Positions 25,227 through 37,985 of a DNA stretch of 64,000 bases are shown here, piece after piece (positions within the stretch are counted from its first letter, which is position 1; the number at the start of each line of letters is the position of its first letter). A program made the translations under genes and the position numbers. The notes under the pieces were generated by a model. That model was given only the letters and a program-made list of their open reading frames with translations. It was not told the DNA's origin and searched no databases. The DNA is from Heloderma charlesbogerti (Eukaryota > Chordata > Lepidosauria > Squamata > Helodermatidae). The stretch is taken from positions 186,001 to 250,000 of the forward strand of contig JANEZZ010001632.1 of assembly GCA_026122225.1 (NCBI GenBank). The letters run 5' to 3'.

Positions 25227-26107
25227 GTAAGCAAGAATTACTTGAGTGAAAAGAAATGAAGTGTTGGGCATGCTTGGATACTGCCTCAGCATATTTTCCA
25301 GGTTACCAGCATAACAAGTAAGAAGCAGAAATACCTTTTTGTGTTGCTTTGTGTTTAGAAATGGTTGCAATCAACTGATGCAGTAACTTTGTAATATGGA
25401 TGTTATAATAATATTGGCCTAACATACAGGTTTGTTTTACGTATTACTGAGATAATGGGTACAAAGCATTTTGAGCACAATATAAATGCTTGTTATTAAT
25501 TCATGGTCAGAGTAAATAATGGGAAAGCAGGGCTGGGCATTTGTTGGGTCCCAGAGATTTTTGTTGGGCCCATAATACCTGTTGCCACCATCTCTGCTGG
25601 AGGACGCACATGGGCTGTGGACTTCCATCTTTGCTATAGAATGTAGTGCATTCTAGAGGCATAGATTTCATGGGTCTGTTAATGAGAGGGACTCCTGGGA
25701 AGTCTTTGGCCCTCAAGATCCCTTCTGTAACATCAGGTGTTTTAAGGCTCAGTCTGGTTATGCAATTGGGAAGGGAAAGTGCTTTGCATCCTCTCAAGGG
25801 CATTGTTTTTCTTCATATATCGAGGGACAAAATGGGGCAAAGAGGGCCCACTAATTATAGTCCCTTTTCCAAAGGACGAGAAGGACTTGGAACCAGATCT
25901 TTTGTTATCTGAGTGGACATAGGAGGACATAAAGTTGGCATTGGGGTTAGTAGCTGTTTCCCCGGGTTGACTGACACTTAGTTGCTTGTCAGTGGCTTTA
26001 AGGGTGGGGAGAACTTTCCAGTTTAAGAGCAGGTAAAACAAATGTGTAGGAGGCACGCATGCACTTGTGAAAATGTATTTCTGCCATGTTTCCATTTTAC
26101 ATTCTAG
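25227..26107 (+). other. TNS3: TNS3 intron, 881 bp
   Basis: Short intron with GTAAGC donor and CATTCTAG acceptor. I see no repeat or other feature in it. Confidence 0.9.
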
Positions 26108-26234
26108 GTGGGAGCTGTGCAATACAAGGAAGACATGGATGAAGTTGATGGCAGTGTCTTCTCGCCAACCAAAAGTGGGAATGAATCAGTTCCAGCTACG
26201 CCAGCATTTCCAGTATCACCAGAGACTCCCTATG
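26108..26234 (+). CDS. TNS3: TNS3 internal exon
   Basis: Starts on a codon boundary after the acceptor AG at 26106-26107 and encodes 42 residues plus one base. The block ATPAFPVSPETPY near its end is a conserved tensin-3 signature. The donor is GTGTGT at 26235, a weaker site than its neighbours. It is separated from the next exon by an intron of only 96 bases. The acidic stretch EDMDEVDG in the first half takes the place of the linker segment found here in mammals. Confidence 0.94.
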
Positions 26235-26330
26235 GTGTGTGGGTGGTAATTTTTTTTAGTGGTAGCTTTATTTAGTCCTGTATCTTATATTTATAACAAA
26301 CAAGTTTGTTTAATTTCCTTTCATGTGCAG

Positions 26331-26414
26331 TGAAAACTCCACTGCAGTACCAGCAACTGAGTCCACCTGGCCACCAGAGCAGTGTCTCCTCAGAGATGTA
26401 CAGAACTGCCCTTG
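26331..26414 (+). CDS. TNS3: TNS3 internal exon (84 bp)
   Basis: The two first bases complete a valine codon with the G left by exon 26108-26234, giving the join ETPY-VKT expected of tensin-3. It encodes about 28 residues ending MYRTAL, with an overhang of one base. The acceptor is TGTGCAG at 26324-26330 and the donor is GTAAGC at 26415. The exon is rich in Gln, Ser and Pro. The following intron is about 34 kb. Confidence 0.92.
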
Positions 26415-27408
26415 GTAAGCAAAGCTGACCTTTTCAGTGTATGAAATGCAGCCTGTGTAAAAGGCATTCACAACATTTATTTTACCATTGATATATTTTT
26501 GAAGCCTTTCATATAGAAGCTGTTCATAAGCGTCATTATGCCTATCCTTTGCATGGCGGGGAAGGAGACCTTTGCGTGGACCTCTGCTTTCATTAAGTTA
26601 CAATTTGTAAAGATAATTAGAATTATTCCTCTGTACTGGCTAGGCCTGCCTTGTATAAAGTAGCTTCAGCTTCTTAAAATGTTTGCTTAATAGTCAGGAA
26701 AGCCAAACCAGCAGGGTGGTTTGGTAGTCTCTATTTTTATGGGTTTTATTGAAACATGTTTTTATGGATTTTTATTGTATCCACTTTGTGTGGTTTTTAT
26801 CTTAAAGGCAGCTTAGGAATAATGATGGATGGATGGATGGATAGATGCCAAATAGGATAGGCCTCCTGAATATTTAACAGTCATCTAGAGAGGGAATTTT
26901 CATCAGGTGTGATAAGCTGCACCTGCCAGAATTCCATCTTCTGCGCAAGCCTGCAAAGTACAGGAGCCCTGTCCTTCTTTGCCTCTAGTTAGCTGAGACA
27001 CCCAGGCACGTTGCCGCAGTAGTAATAGTAAAACAAACCTGTTGCAGAGTGAGAGGCCCTGTTTGGATCCGATACTGTAGCTTTGTCCTTTTATTCAGTT
27101 AAAATGCTTAACCATTTACAGAGAAATCCATGCTGGGGTAAACATATTCCTGAGGCCGGCCTCGGCTAATGAGTTACATTTTAAGTATCTTGTCTCTTGT
27201 GCAGTTAGTAAAGTCTGAAGCTTGATGAAAACAAAAGCTGCATAGAAGACTTTTCCTGCTCGTAACATTTTTGTGGGCAATCTGCAAATTCAGTCATTTG
27301 GTTGCTTAAGCAATGTCACCGCACAGATCACTGAAGTATTCCATTGTATGCTTGATTTCTTTAAAATATTGCCTTCAGTGTTCTATAATGTATTCAGTGA
27401 AGAGGGCT

Positions 27409-27430
27409 TGTGTGTGTGTGTGTGTCTATG

Positions 27431-27472
<42 letters not shown>
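27409..27472 (+). repeat. Microsatellite (TG)n then (CA)n
   Basis: A TG run and a longer CA run separated by CTATGCACG, so the two parts are inverted relative to each other. Confidence 0.95.
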
Positions 27473-27473
<1 letters not shown>

Positions 27474-28424
27474 CCAAATTATTATTATTACAAAAAAAGT
27501 ACAGGATGAAAAAGAGTAAAATTGCAGAAGTCATTGTCTGTATCCCCTCCTGGAAAAGGCGGGGGGCGGGTGGAGAGGTAAAATAGTAATAATATTAGTA
27601 CTCAAAAGGTACAATGGGGACAGTGATTGATTAAAGACAGGTAACAGAAAACTGGGCATTTCCCTAGTAAATAGGGACAAATTGCAGTTCATATTAGGTT
27701 ACATTGGCAGTATGACCCTCCATGGTGAAGAAGCTGAATAATTCTTTGTTTTACGTTACAGGCACTGGGCAGAATTTCCCTGTGGTAGATTCTTGTTATT
27801 GGGGCATGTTGGTAACTGTTTGATTCATTTCTGGTGGTATTTTTCCCTTTTCCTCATTGACAAAAACATGTTTGGCAGACTACTACGATCTGTGCTTGTT
27901 CTGTCAAGCCAGAGTGTTTTGTATTTCTGCATACCAAAATACGTTGTCACATAGTTAGTGAAAGTGGCCTAGGGGGAAAAAAACCACTGCAGCTAGAATA
28001 TTTCCCTGAAGAACTGCTTGTCAGATTGCTAGCCCTCTTTTTCTTTTTTCAAGGTTAGCAGGCACATTAGAATAATCTGATCTTCAAATTAAACTGCTGG
28101 TAGGCTTCCTACTTGGATCCTCATTGATAAGACTGTAAAGGAGAGTTAGTTATTGGTGTATAGTCCCTTAGTATGCCACCTACTATGTGGTTCTTGATAT
28201 TTTATCTGTTTATTAAAACATTTATACCCTGTCTTTTCATCCTGCCTTTCTGTATCTGTTTAGAGCACCCAAGGCAGCTTGGGTCCAAGCATAAATGCTA
28301 CCGCTCCTTGAGCGCATTGTAATAAATGTGCATAGGTCAGGGTAAGAGCCCACCACCACGATGCTTCCCCCTATCCCCCCCCCATGTCTGAAGAGGCTTA
28401 TAGTCTGCAGCAATCCTCACTACA

Positions 28425-28595
28425 TTGAGCTAATGTAGTGTAGAACATGTGTTGCAAGCCAGGAAGTTCCTAGTTCAATTCTTAGTCATGTGTTCAGTGG
28501 TTTTAGGTAAGCTGCTTTTCTGTCAATCTTGTGCCCTCCTCTCTCCCTATCAGCTATATGGAGATAATAAGGCTAAGTGGTTGTAAGTATGTATT
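28425..28595 (+). mobile_element. Decayed Sauria-type SINE
   Basis: AATGTAGTGTAGAACATGTG and TAGTTCAATTCTTAGTC resemble the head and box B; the tail region has ATGGAGATAATAAGGC. Low identity. Confidence 0.55.
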
Positions 28596-28833
28596 TGTTT
28601 GCTTATTTATTTATGTACATTTTTATATGTCCCAATAGCCAAAGCTGTCTGGGCAGTTCACAAAAATCAAAACCCTTAGATGTAACATGATAAAACATAA
28701 TATAAAAACTTTAAAAGTTTAAAATAGAATAAAACCAGAGTAAAAAAACCAGCAGCAGGGTAAAGATCTAAAAACACAATACATTTAAAAGCAAAACTGA
28801 AGGGCTGAAAAGTATGGGGAAATAAAAAGATCT

Positions 28834-29130
28834 TCACATGGTATCAAAAAGACCATAATGTAGGCGCCAGGTGAGCCTCTGTGGGGAGGGCATTTCACAG
28901 CCAGGGTGCCACCATTGAAAAGGTCCCTCTTTAGTAACCACCCACCTCACCTCATTTGGCAGGTGCACCCAGAGGAGAGCCTTTGAAGATGATCCAGGCT
29001 GGTATATATGGGATGAGATGCCTGGCCCTAAGCTATGTAGGGTTTTAAAAGTTAATGCCAGCACTTCGAATTGGGCCTGGAAAGGGACTGAAAGCCAGGG
29101 CAGATCACAAAGCACTGGCATAATATGATC
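28834..29130 (-). mobile_element. L2-like LINE fragment
   Basis: Minus-strand frame gives LPWLSVPFQAQFEVLALTFK, LHSLGPGISSHI and ALLWVHLPNEVR, typical of the C-terminal part of L2-clade ORF2. 5'- and 3'-truncated. Confidence 0.75.
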
Positions 29131-29869
29131 ATATCAGCCAGTCCCTGTTAACAATCTCACTGTACTATTTTGTTGAAGTTTTTTGTTGAAGTTTTGCTGA
29201 AGTTTCCAAAGCATTTTCAGAGGCATCCCCACATATACAACGTTGCAGGAATCCAAATGAAAGTGACTGAGAATATATGTGAACTGCTCTCTGTGCACTT
29301 TCCACTTATTATAGTGTACATTATATGTTTATTGCTGCTATTTTGTTTATGATGTTCAACTTCTGGTTTTAATTCTGCAGCTATTGGATGCTAGTGTTGT
29401 TGTCATGTGTTTGGGGGTGCCGGTAGTGGTAGACTGGGGATGTTGAGTTGCATGACACTATTATTAGTTTGGTCTTGGGCAGAGGGAGGTACAGCAGTGC
29501 AGGTTGCATTGGCAAGAAAGGGGGAATTAGATAACCTCTTCCAGTCTTCTGCAGCCTGGGGAATTCTGGTTGCCATATCAGCAGCTCATTGGGTATTCAT
29601 CTGCTGCTGCTAAATGCCTGGTTGTGTAACAGCTCATTCAGGATTCAGTCCTTGCATATATTCCCAATACCAGGCTGGACAAAGGTAGGGGTATGTGTGC
29701 ATGTATAAACCCCTCCCAGTTATGTCCATCAGGTTTCTTGACATAGGAGCAGCATAGACTTGGTGGGCAGGAAGCTGGGATCACTGTAGTCTATGTAATT
29801 CCATCTCCCCTTCCAGGCACAGCTATCTTCCAATTTCAAATTTGGAATCAGTGCCTGACATCAGTAATC

Positions 29870-30765
29870 AGAATGAATGTTAATCCAGATGAGACAGAGG
29901 TGCTCCTGGTCAGTAGAAAAGCAGATCAGGCAATAGGAGTTTCAACCTGCCTTGGATGGGGTGAATTCCCCTTGAAGGCTCCTGGATTCAGCCCTGAACC
30001 TGGATGACCAGGTTTTGGGTGACCAGGAACATTTTGCCTAGCTAAAGCTAGTGTACCTACCAACTGCACTTGTTCCTGGAGATGTAAGATTTGCCATGGT
30101 GACACGTGCCTTAGTTGCATCGCATTTGAACTACTGTAATGTGCTGTATGTGGAAATGCCTTTGAAGAGTGTTAAAAAACTTCACTTGGTTCAGAATGTT
30201 GCATCCAGAGTATTGACCAGGGAGCATATCACTCTCATATTTCAACAACTTCATTGGCTACTGGACCATTTTCAGACAAAATTCAGACTACTAGTTATGT
30301 CCAGGTAGGCCTTACGCTTTGGACCAGGTTATCTAAAAGATCAGATTCCCCCATAAGAGCTTACTGAAGTTTTAAAATCTTCGAGGGCAGGCATTTGTTT
30401 CTGTCTCACCAATATGTGAAATGCTTTTAGCAGGAACCTGAGAAAGGGCCTTCTCAGTGGCTGCTCTAGAACTCGTTGCCAAGGGAGGCGAGTCCCATCT
30501 AACCTCTTCTGGGAGGAGCTTCTGATGGCAGGTATAGGTGTTTCTACTCAGACAGGACTTTGGCCTCATAAACTGACTGTTGGCCACTGTAAATATTGCA
30601 GTTTGGTGGACTGGCTATTGTTATCGGCTTTAGTGATTTTATTGATGTTTTTACCTACCTGTTTTTATGTCTGTAATATTCGTTTGTATTTACTTTGTAT
30701 TTTACTGAAGTTTGCGCCTTGAGCACCATTTGGTGGGAAACCGGGATACAGATTTAACAAGTTAG
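29870..30765 (+). mobile_element. L2-like LINE 3' region
   Basis: Frame at 30051-30308 has TRALVASHLNYCNVLYVEMP, LHLVQNVASRVLTREHITLI and LHWL, the L2 ORF2 C-terminus, followed by further fragments at 30440-30590 (ERAFSVAALE-type) and an untranslated end with AAACCGGGATACAGATTTAA near 30739-30758. Several stops and frame changes. Confidence 0.82.
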
Positions 30766-31679
30766 TGTCTGTACCTGGTGTTGAGCTCTCAGGAAAGGGT
30801 AAGAATTCTGTTACCCACCTTGCTGCCTAACAGTGTCCCTGCCTGAGCTAGCAGAGGTGATCTCAGTGGTGGTATTGGATTGGTGCATTGTCTCGAAGGA
30901 ATTCAACATCCATGCTGAGGCTTCTTTGTCTGGCATACTTCAGGATTTCATGACTATGGTGATGATGATCTCATGATGTCTGAAAAAAGATAGTACCACA
31001 GGGAATATCCAATAATATCCATGATTGGTCAGTTCACACATTACATTTGACCATGTGCATGTATGTCCGCAGATAGTTAAGACTGCTTGTGTGGCACAAA
31101 AGAGCACTGTGTATATTGGCCTTCAGCCACATTGAACCTGTGTGCCAGGTAAGCAATCTGGCCCTTAAGCAGGTAAACCTGTTTTGAAAAGCAGGTCATT
31201 CCTACAAGTGGTCTCTAGTTTCTACTGGGTTTTTGATTAAATGTAAACTTCAAAAACATTCTATAGTGGAAACTCTCAGTCATTGGCAGTGTGAGAGCAG
31301 ATGTTTTTCCATTGGGGGATTCTTGCGTGGCTCTGAAGGAACAAGTATGCTCTGTGTAACCCACTCTGGGACTTATAAAGACCCACTTGTCTTGTGCTTC
31401 AGCCAGTGAATTGAGGTCCCTTTGTGTAGCTATGATACACAAGTTAAAACATTCTACACTGAGTGTCCTGCCAGAGATTTGAGCTGTGCCCCACAAATGT
31501 CCTGTACTTTGACACCCCCTTCCAATCACAGGGCTTGGAGAGGACTTTCTGTAGAGCAAACTGCCCGGCACAGAGGCAGGACTCATTTGACCAAAAAGTG
31601 TCCACAGAGAGCTGTTTATTCCATCTTGGTTTAAAAATTTCCAACTTTCATCAAGCCCCAAGCTGCATATTCTATAAAT

Positions 31680-31800
31680 CAGGGGTGGAGAACCCATGGC
31701 CTATGGCCTCCCCAGTCTGGCCCACAGAGCCTCCTGGGGTTTCCTCCAAAGCCCATCCCCTGGAGAGAATCCACACTGTTATCCCTGATCCATTGTCCCT
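31680..31800. mobile_element. hAT-like element, 5' end only
   Basis: CAGGGGTGGAGAACCCATGG resembles the hAT-like ends above, but I could not find a matching second end. The right border given here is arbitrary; the GC-rich stretch up to about 32850 is unexplained and may be part of it. Confidence 0.4.
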
Positions 31801-33725
31801 TGAATGATACTCTCCTTCCGTCGGATACCAAGAGGCTACTCGGCTTCCCAGACCAGCCCTGTCTGGCTAGTAGATAACAGGGTTGAGCTGGAGCTTTTAA
31901 TCCAGCTCACCCAAAAAATCCCCAGAAGAGCATTTAAAAAAAAATTATTGCCCTTTCTCAGGTGGAAGGGGCTTAAGGAAGAAAATTTATTTGTGGGAAA
32001 GAGAAAAGGCAGAACACTCTGCCTATCGCCGTTGCTCGTTCCCTGCCTCCTTGTAGCTGGCATAGGCATATCCCCAAAGCACGGACCAAGGATCAAGGCA
32101 GGGAACACGCCAGTCACCACTTGCACCTCCTTCCTCCCCCATAGCTAGGGAAGATTGCTCCTGACGCACAAGCATGAAGCTTCCTTTCTGCTCCCCACCT
32201 CACCCCTATGACAGGGAACAAAATAGCCTCAGTTCAGAGTGTTGGGCAGGCTGCTTTTCCCTCCTTGATTGTAGTCAGGGAAGGAGCAGGCTGAAAAGGC
32301 AGCTGGGTGGCCCAACTTCCAGCAGCCCCCAAATTATATCCAATAGAAACTTATGGCCCATGGATGCTACCAGGATGGCAACTGGAATGGAGAGACGTGG
32401 TAGTAGCAATTACCACTGTCCTCTTAAGTAATTCCAAAAAGGTTCCACGAGGCCTCTTCTTTAGACTTTTATCTTAACTTCAGCACTGCTACCAACAGTG
32501 TGGTCGCTTGCTTCTCCGTCCCGCCCCCCCCCAATGCTTTACAGTAGCACTGCCCCACTCCCACCCATTTTGTATTTCTCCGTGCAGAGAGTGGCACGGA
32601 GAAAGAAACTTGGTTGGTGCTGGGAGCAGCAGCCACCCTCCCAGTGCTGCCTGAGTCCCCAGCTTAGCACAGTGCACACTGGCTCCACAGGGGCGCTGCC
32701 CACTGCACAAAAAGAACTCGGACCGCGCTGGGAAGAGTTGCTGCTCCTCCCAGCACCAGCTGCGTTCCTGGCTTCGTGCAGTGTGCCATGTCCAAAAGGC
32801 ACATTGCTTTGAATTGAAGAAGGTCTTCCTTCTTTAAAAAGATGCATTCATACATCCATGATTCCATACTTGAAAAAACTGTTGCTAATGGCAGACAAAC
32901 ATTTAGGAAAACTGTGTTTTTTAGACCTGAGGAGAAGGCTGGGCACAATTTTGTAATTGTTTGATGTTGAATTATTGTTTGAGAAATCATTGTTTGATGT
33001 TGAATTATTCAATTTTCTCTGTTATGTCATCTCGGCGTGCTTCTGATTGTAAGATCCATTGTGCAATTTTTGCTGAAAACACCAAAATGGACTTCAAATA
33101 TATGAAGAATTCTATGTCCTCAGTGTGATTTTAATAATTAAATGTAATTTTAAAGGGTGGCTTAACTGCAGGGATTATATGTACTGTTAAATATGTATTT
33201 TACTAAAGTTAAATTTCAAACTATGCCCAATGTGTATTTGATCAGTAACATTTTTAAGAGGCCAATAAATGACCATCGCTGTGCATGTGGGTCATGACAG
33301 AGTGAAGATATTGTGCATTATATTGTGCATTGCTCTTTATATAACCCACCTAGCTATAGGTTTGCTTCTTTTCAGAATTTTCTAGAAGGTTAATTAGATT
33401 ATTTAAAAATTAGATGGTTGCTGGCTGATGTATATGACTTTGTTACATATAGGGTAGCTGTATATATGCTAACAGTGGGAAAGTTATAGGCTACTCTTCT
33501 ATATCTAAATAATGGCCACTGCTCTGAACAATTAAGTATGACTGATTGAACATGATCCTGCCATTGTCCCAGACCCATGAACCCCTATTTTCCACATATT
33601 CTCCTTTATCTGATCTTACTACTGGCTTTTATTTATTACAGGTACAATCAAGCCAATGTTAGTTGATATGACTTGTCCCATTCTATTTCTTTACTCATGA
33701 CTGGATTGTACTGTAGGTATTTTAC

Positions 33726-34775
33726 AGGTATGAAATTTGGGATAATTTAGTTTGGGTTAGGTAGAATGATGTATGGTTTGTTGATTAGATAAGAGGATGG
33801 GGGGAGGGAGGTGGGGGGGTAAGGGGGGGGGGGTGAAAGTGGTGGGGTGGGATGGTTTTTGATGTTGTGGGAGGGGTTAAAAATGTAGTAAGTATAAATA
33901 GGGAGGTGGGAAGGTTGGTGAAGTGTGTGAGTGGTCTTATGGAGGTTTTGGGGGGGTTGGGGGGTTTTTATTGGGTGGTAGGTGGATGATAAGTGATGTT
34001 AGGTAATTTTGGGTTGTATGTGGTTTGGGTTAGGGGGGGGATTTGGGTATAGTATGTGGGTGGTGGAGGTTTGTATGGATTGTGAAGTTGTGTGTGAGGA
34101 GAGAAATATAATAGGTGGGGGGAGGGAGTTGGGGGATGGGGGAGAAGAAGGGATGGAGTTGATGGTAATTGGGGGTGGGAGGAAATTTATGATGGGGTTT
34201 GGTGGGTTATGTGGGGGGATAGGTGAGTATTATGTAGGGGGTTGGGGAGGGTATTGTTAGGGGAGGGATTGGGGGTTTGATGGGTTTTGTTTATGGGGGA
34301 GTATTTTATTTGTGGGTGTGTAGAGGGGAATATGGATTATGAGGGTGGGGAAGTTGTGGTGTTGGGTTTTGGGGGGGGGGGGGTTGTTGGGTGTGAATAA
34401 AGATTGTGTTTGTGGGGAAAGTGGTAGGTATTAGGTTTTGGGGTTGTTATGTATTTATTATTGTTTTTGATTTGTTAATATGTGTTTTGTTGATGTTTTA
34501 TTGTATTTAATTTTATTGTTTTTTGGGTTTTGGAAATGTTGTGTTTTGAGGGAAGGGGGAGTGTTGGGTTGGGGGGTGGGGGGTGGGGAATGAGATGGAT
34601 GAGGGGTAGGATTGATGTTATGGTGTAAGTTAATGAAAGGTTTGGGGGTGGTAGAGGGTGTGTTGGAGTAGCAGGTGGGAGGTTTTGGATGTTTTTGTGG
34701 AGGGGGGGGATGGTGGATGTAATATTTTATTTTTATTTTTAAATAGTTTAGTATGTGGGTGGATAGAATTTGTAT
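33726..34775 (+). other. C-depleted, G-rich block (2 C in 1050 bases)
   Basis: From just after the C at 33725 to just before the C at 34776 I find only two C residues on the + strand, at 33936 and 34672; normal DNA here would have around 200. G is about half of the bases (30 of 60 in 34021-34080), T exceeds A, and there are many runs of four or more G, including a run of about 13 near 34371-34383. The sequence is not a simple tandem repeat. Both edges are sharp. It has a TATA-like string (33893-33900) and an AATAAA (34396-34401), both probably meaningless. The minus strand would be almost G-free. Artefact is the leading explanation. Confidence 0.95.
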
Positions 34776-34876
34776 CGCATCGTTGTGTTATCACCACCAT
34801 GGGTTACTGTTAATCTATTTTGCTTACACACACACCAGGTAAGGCCATCCAAGAGTGTACTGGAGACTGACACAGA

Positions 34877-34957
34877 GCACAATCAGATGCATGTTTACTC
34901 AGAAGTAAATCTCACTGAATTCAATGGAACTTACTCTGAAGTGTGTATAGCATTACA
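34877..34957. repeat. Short palindromic dispersed repeat
   Basis: Same family: ATGTTTACTCAGAAGTAAAT, a centre TGAATTCA, then GGAACTTACTCTGAAGTGTG. It begins about 100 bases after the C-depleted block and has normal base composition. Confidence 0.75.
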
Positions 34958-37762
34958 CGCACACACAGAGTTATACCTATAGCTTTATAGGTGTATAGCA
35001 CTGTAGCACTCATTTAAGTGGTATTTTGCTGCTATTCCAATTTTTTAAAATAGCTGGAAAGTATTTTAGCACTCCTTAAAAGATTACTTAAAAAACAACA
35101 ACCAGGTGCTAAAAATTATGCCCACTGCAAAGGTTATACCGATTGTGTACTGACCTTTAATGGGTTCACCTGCCTGATAGGTCACTGCCCCTGCCAAAAC
35201 CATACTGCTTAACAAAGATGGAAGATTTCTAAGAGCATCTACATCCACTGAGTTTGCATTACTCTTCTGCCCTTCTCAAAAAAGTCAGACTTTCTGCGGT
35301 AAGAAAAGCAGCACTGGAAAAACATGGGCGTTTTAGTCTAAGAGGCGGCAAGACAGGGTTCAAGAAAGTATTGTAGGGGAGAATCTGACAAGGCACTTAG
35401 GCTCCCCGTGATTCTTTTCCGCCTTGCCAATTCCCTTCTGCAAGTGGTGGGTCCTGCCGATTGCATTGTGCAAATGGGACCCACCACTTACATAAGGAGG
35501 ATTTAGTACTTCCTAGGGAAAGCCCCGAAATGAGTGGAAATGCTCATTTCAGAAAGGAGGCAGATCAGTGGAGCTCTCTTACGCAGGCTCCACCAACTTG
35601 CCTCCTTCCAGTAATGAGTGTTTCTGCTTGTTTTGGGTTGCCCCTGAAGCGCTAAATCACTGTTGTACAAGTGGTGGGGGCCACTCGCACAACACAGTCA
35701 GTGGGACGGAAGAGAATTGGTGGCGGCATAAGGGCCCCATTGGATTCTGCCCAAGAGTTTCTTTCTGGCTCCTTTTAGACTAGGGATGGACTGTTGTTTG
35801 ACTGGGGTTGCCACACCTGATCCAATCAGCGCAGCCCTTGTGATGGAGGAACAGGACTATGAAGCCATCCCCTTTCATGTCTTGGTGGCTTCTTTCTATG
35901 GCATCCAATAGCTACATATTGCCCCTGGTTTTGTATTGAAAGAGGGAAGGAAATGCCATCACCCACCAGGAAAAGCTAAATACTTTTTATTGATTACATA
36001 GTAGAGTTGCTGTGGCACAGCTTTTGACAGTGTTCTCTAATACTTCCTCTAGTCATTTCACCATACTTAGGTAGATCTCTTCCATTTATGACTGTGTAGC
36101 AGACTGTACCTCTCTAGCCAAGGCGTTCTGTATTTGCTGAGCTCATTTAGGATATTCATATGAACAAGCCCTACACAGTCATTTTCCATACTGCTGCAGA
36201 TCTGTCCATCTGCTCCTCCTGAACTGCTTTGCTAGCAAATGAAGGAGAGATGATAGCTGAAAGACAAGAGGGAGGGGAAGATAATAGACCATGTTTGTGG
36301 AATTTCTTAACTTTCATGTGGAAAAGACACCCCCCCCCCCGTGCCCCTTCCCCCTAGGAAGATACAGCTGCTTTAGGGAAGTACAATTTGTGACATTAGC
36401 AGGCATTTCTCCTCACGTGCCTCTCAGGTCAACTGCCTGCTTGGCAATTGGTGCGCCTCCAGTGAAAGAAAGACTGGCATGCTTAAAAGGCCTAGAAGCA
36501 AATGATTGAGGATGATTGTGGAACATACAGAGGCGAGCAGTAGCCAGGACAACTGCTGTGGGCATCTTTTGAGTAATATCTTCAGCAGTTATACTGAAAG
36601 AAAATTAGGAAAAGCACAAGCTGAGTTGGCAAGTGGCAATAGACATTCCCGACTGCTGGGCTTTGGCTCCCACCTCACAGGAGAAATGCATATTTCCCAC
36701 ACCTCAGATAGAGAATGCCTCTCATCATGCACCAAATACATAGAACGTCTGTAGACTGGCACTTGGTTCCTAATAATCATGGAAATGAAACAAAAGGGCC
36801 CTCTAGCCAACCAGCATAATGTGGGAAACAGAGCTCCTGGTCTTTCTTTCTTTAAAATGCTGGCAAAATGCTGAGATACTACCGTGGATGATGTAATGGC
36901 ATAACTAGGCAGGCAAGCCAGGTGGTGGAGCTGCTTAATCTGAAATAGCTGTGAAAACAAAAAACTATGCAACCCACAGGTCTACTTGGCTCCTTCCACA
37001 GGCATCATTTGCTGAAGTCCAGTTCCCTGTATTTTAGTTAATCGGATTCTCAAAAAAAAAAAGTTTGTGTGATATTATTTCTGTGTCACTGAAACCACAA
37101 GGCGATATTCTCCTATACAGAGAAGAATCAGGAAGGAAGGGGCTGGGTGGTGGAAACAGCCTAGTGGAGAGAGATGGTCCTTTTACATACATTTTATGCA
37201 CACACATGAATGTAATGCTCCAGGCAACTTATGGCTTAACCTCATAGAACCTTCACAGAAGAATGTCTTCCACCAAAATGCTCAGGAAATGCATTCTGTT
37301 ACTTTTTTTTTTTTTTTACTACTTACTTTCACACTTCTAAGAAGTTGGCTCGCTCTGTGAAATTGATTAGGAGTAGTTCAGGACTGATGAAAGAAAGTAC
37401 TTAATGGATTTATGGAATTTACTACAACAAGATGTTGTCTTCTTAGCCATAGGAGCTTATGCAGCCTCCATGTTCAGAAACAATATATCTCTGAATATCA
37501 GGTGTGGGGGAACAAACGGTTGGGGAGGCATCACTTTGAGTAGTATCATTAGTATAAATAATGTAACTTTTCAGACATCGTACAACCCCTCCCCCCCTCC
37601 GCACTTTCCTGTCTTTTCTCACATCCTAATTTTAGTATGAAAAGAATGATGAAGCAAAGGAAATTGGCAGTGTAACCCTAGAACCTGGGTATGGCGTGCA
37701 TGCGTGTGTGTGTGTGTGCCATGTACTTCCATTAGTGTAAATACTACTAGGCAAGCATTGGT

Positions 37763-37985
37763 ACCAGTGTGGTGTAACAGTGTAGGATTTGGATAAAGGT
37801 TACCTGAGTTCAAGTCCCAATTCAACCAGGAAGCTTATTGGATGCCATTAAGCAAACCAGTGTGTCTCAGCCTAATCTGTTTTCCATGGTTGTTGCACGA
37901 TAACATCTGATGACCTCTGGTATGTTTTGCTGAGTTTCTTGGAGGAAGGGTGGCATGCAAAAGTTATAAATATTTGCATTTTCTT
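37763..37985 (+). mobile_element. Decayed Sauria-type SINE
   Basis: ACCAGTGTGGTGTAACAGTG and GAGTTCAAGTCCCAATTCAA give the head and box B; the tail is CTTGGAGGAAGGGTGGCATG. Confidence 0.75.

Noticed and set aside
34009..34260. 83-codon frame in the C-depleted block
   Set aside because: Lack of C changes codon use and removes many possibilities; the Gly/Met/Val/Trp-rich translation is a by-product of composition.
33893..34401. TATA-like string and AATAAA in the C-depleted block as a retroviral LTR
   Set aside because: The spacing is far too long for a normal LTR, no inverted ends or partner LTR are visible, and the base composition makes such strings unreliable.
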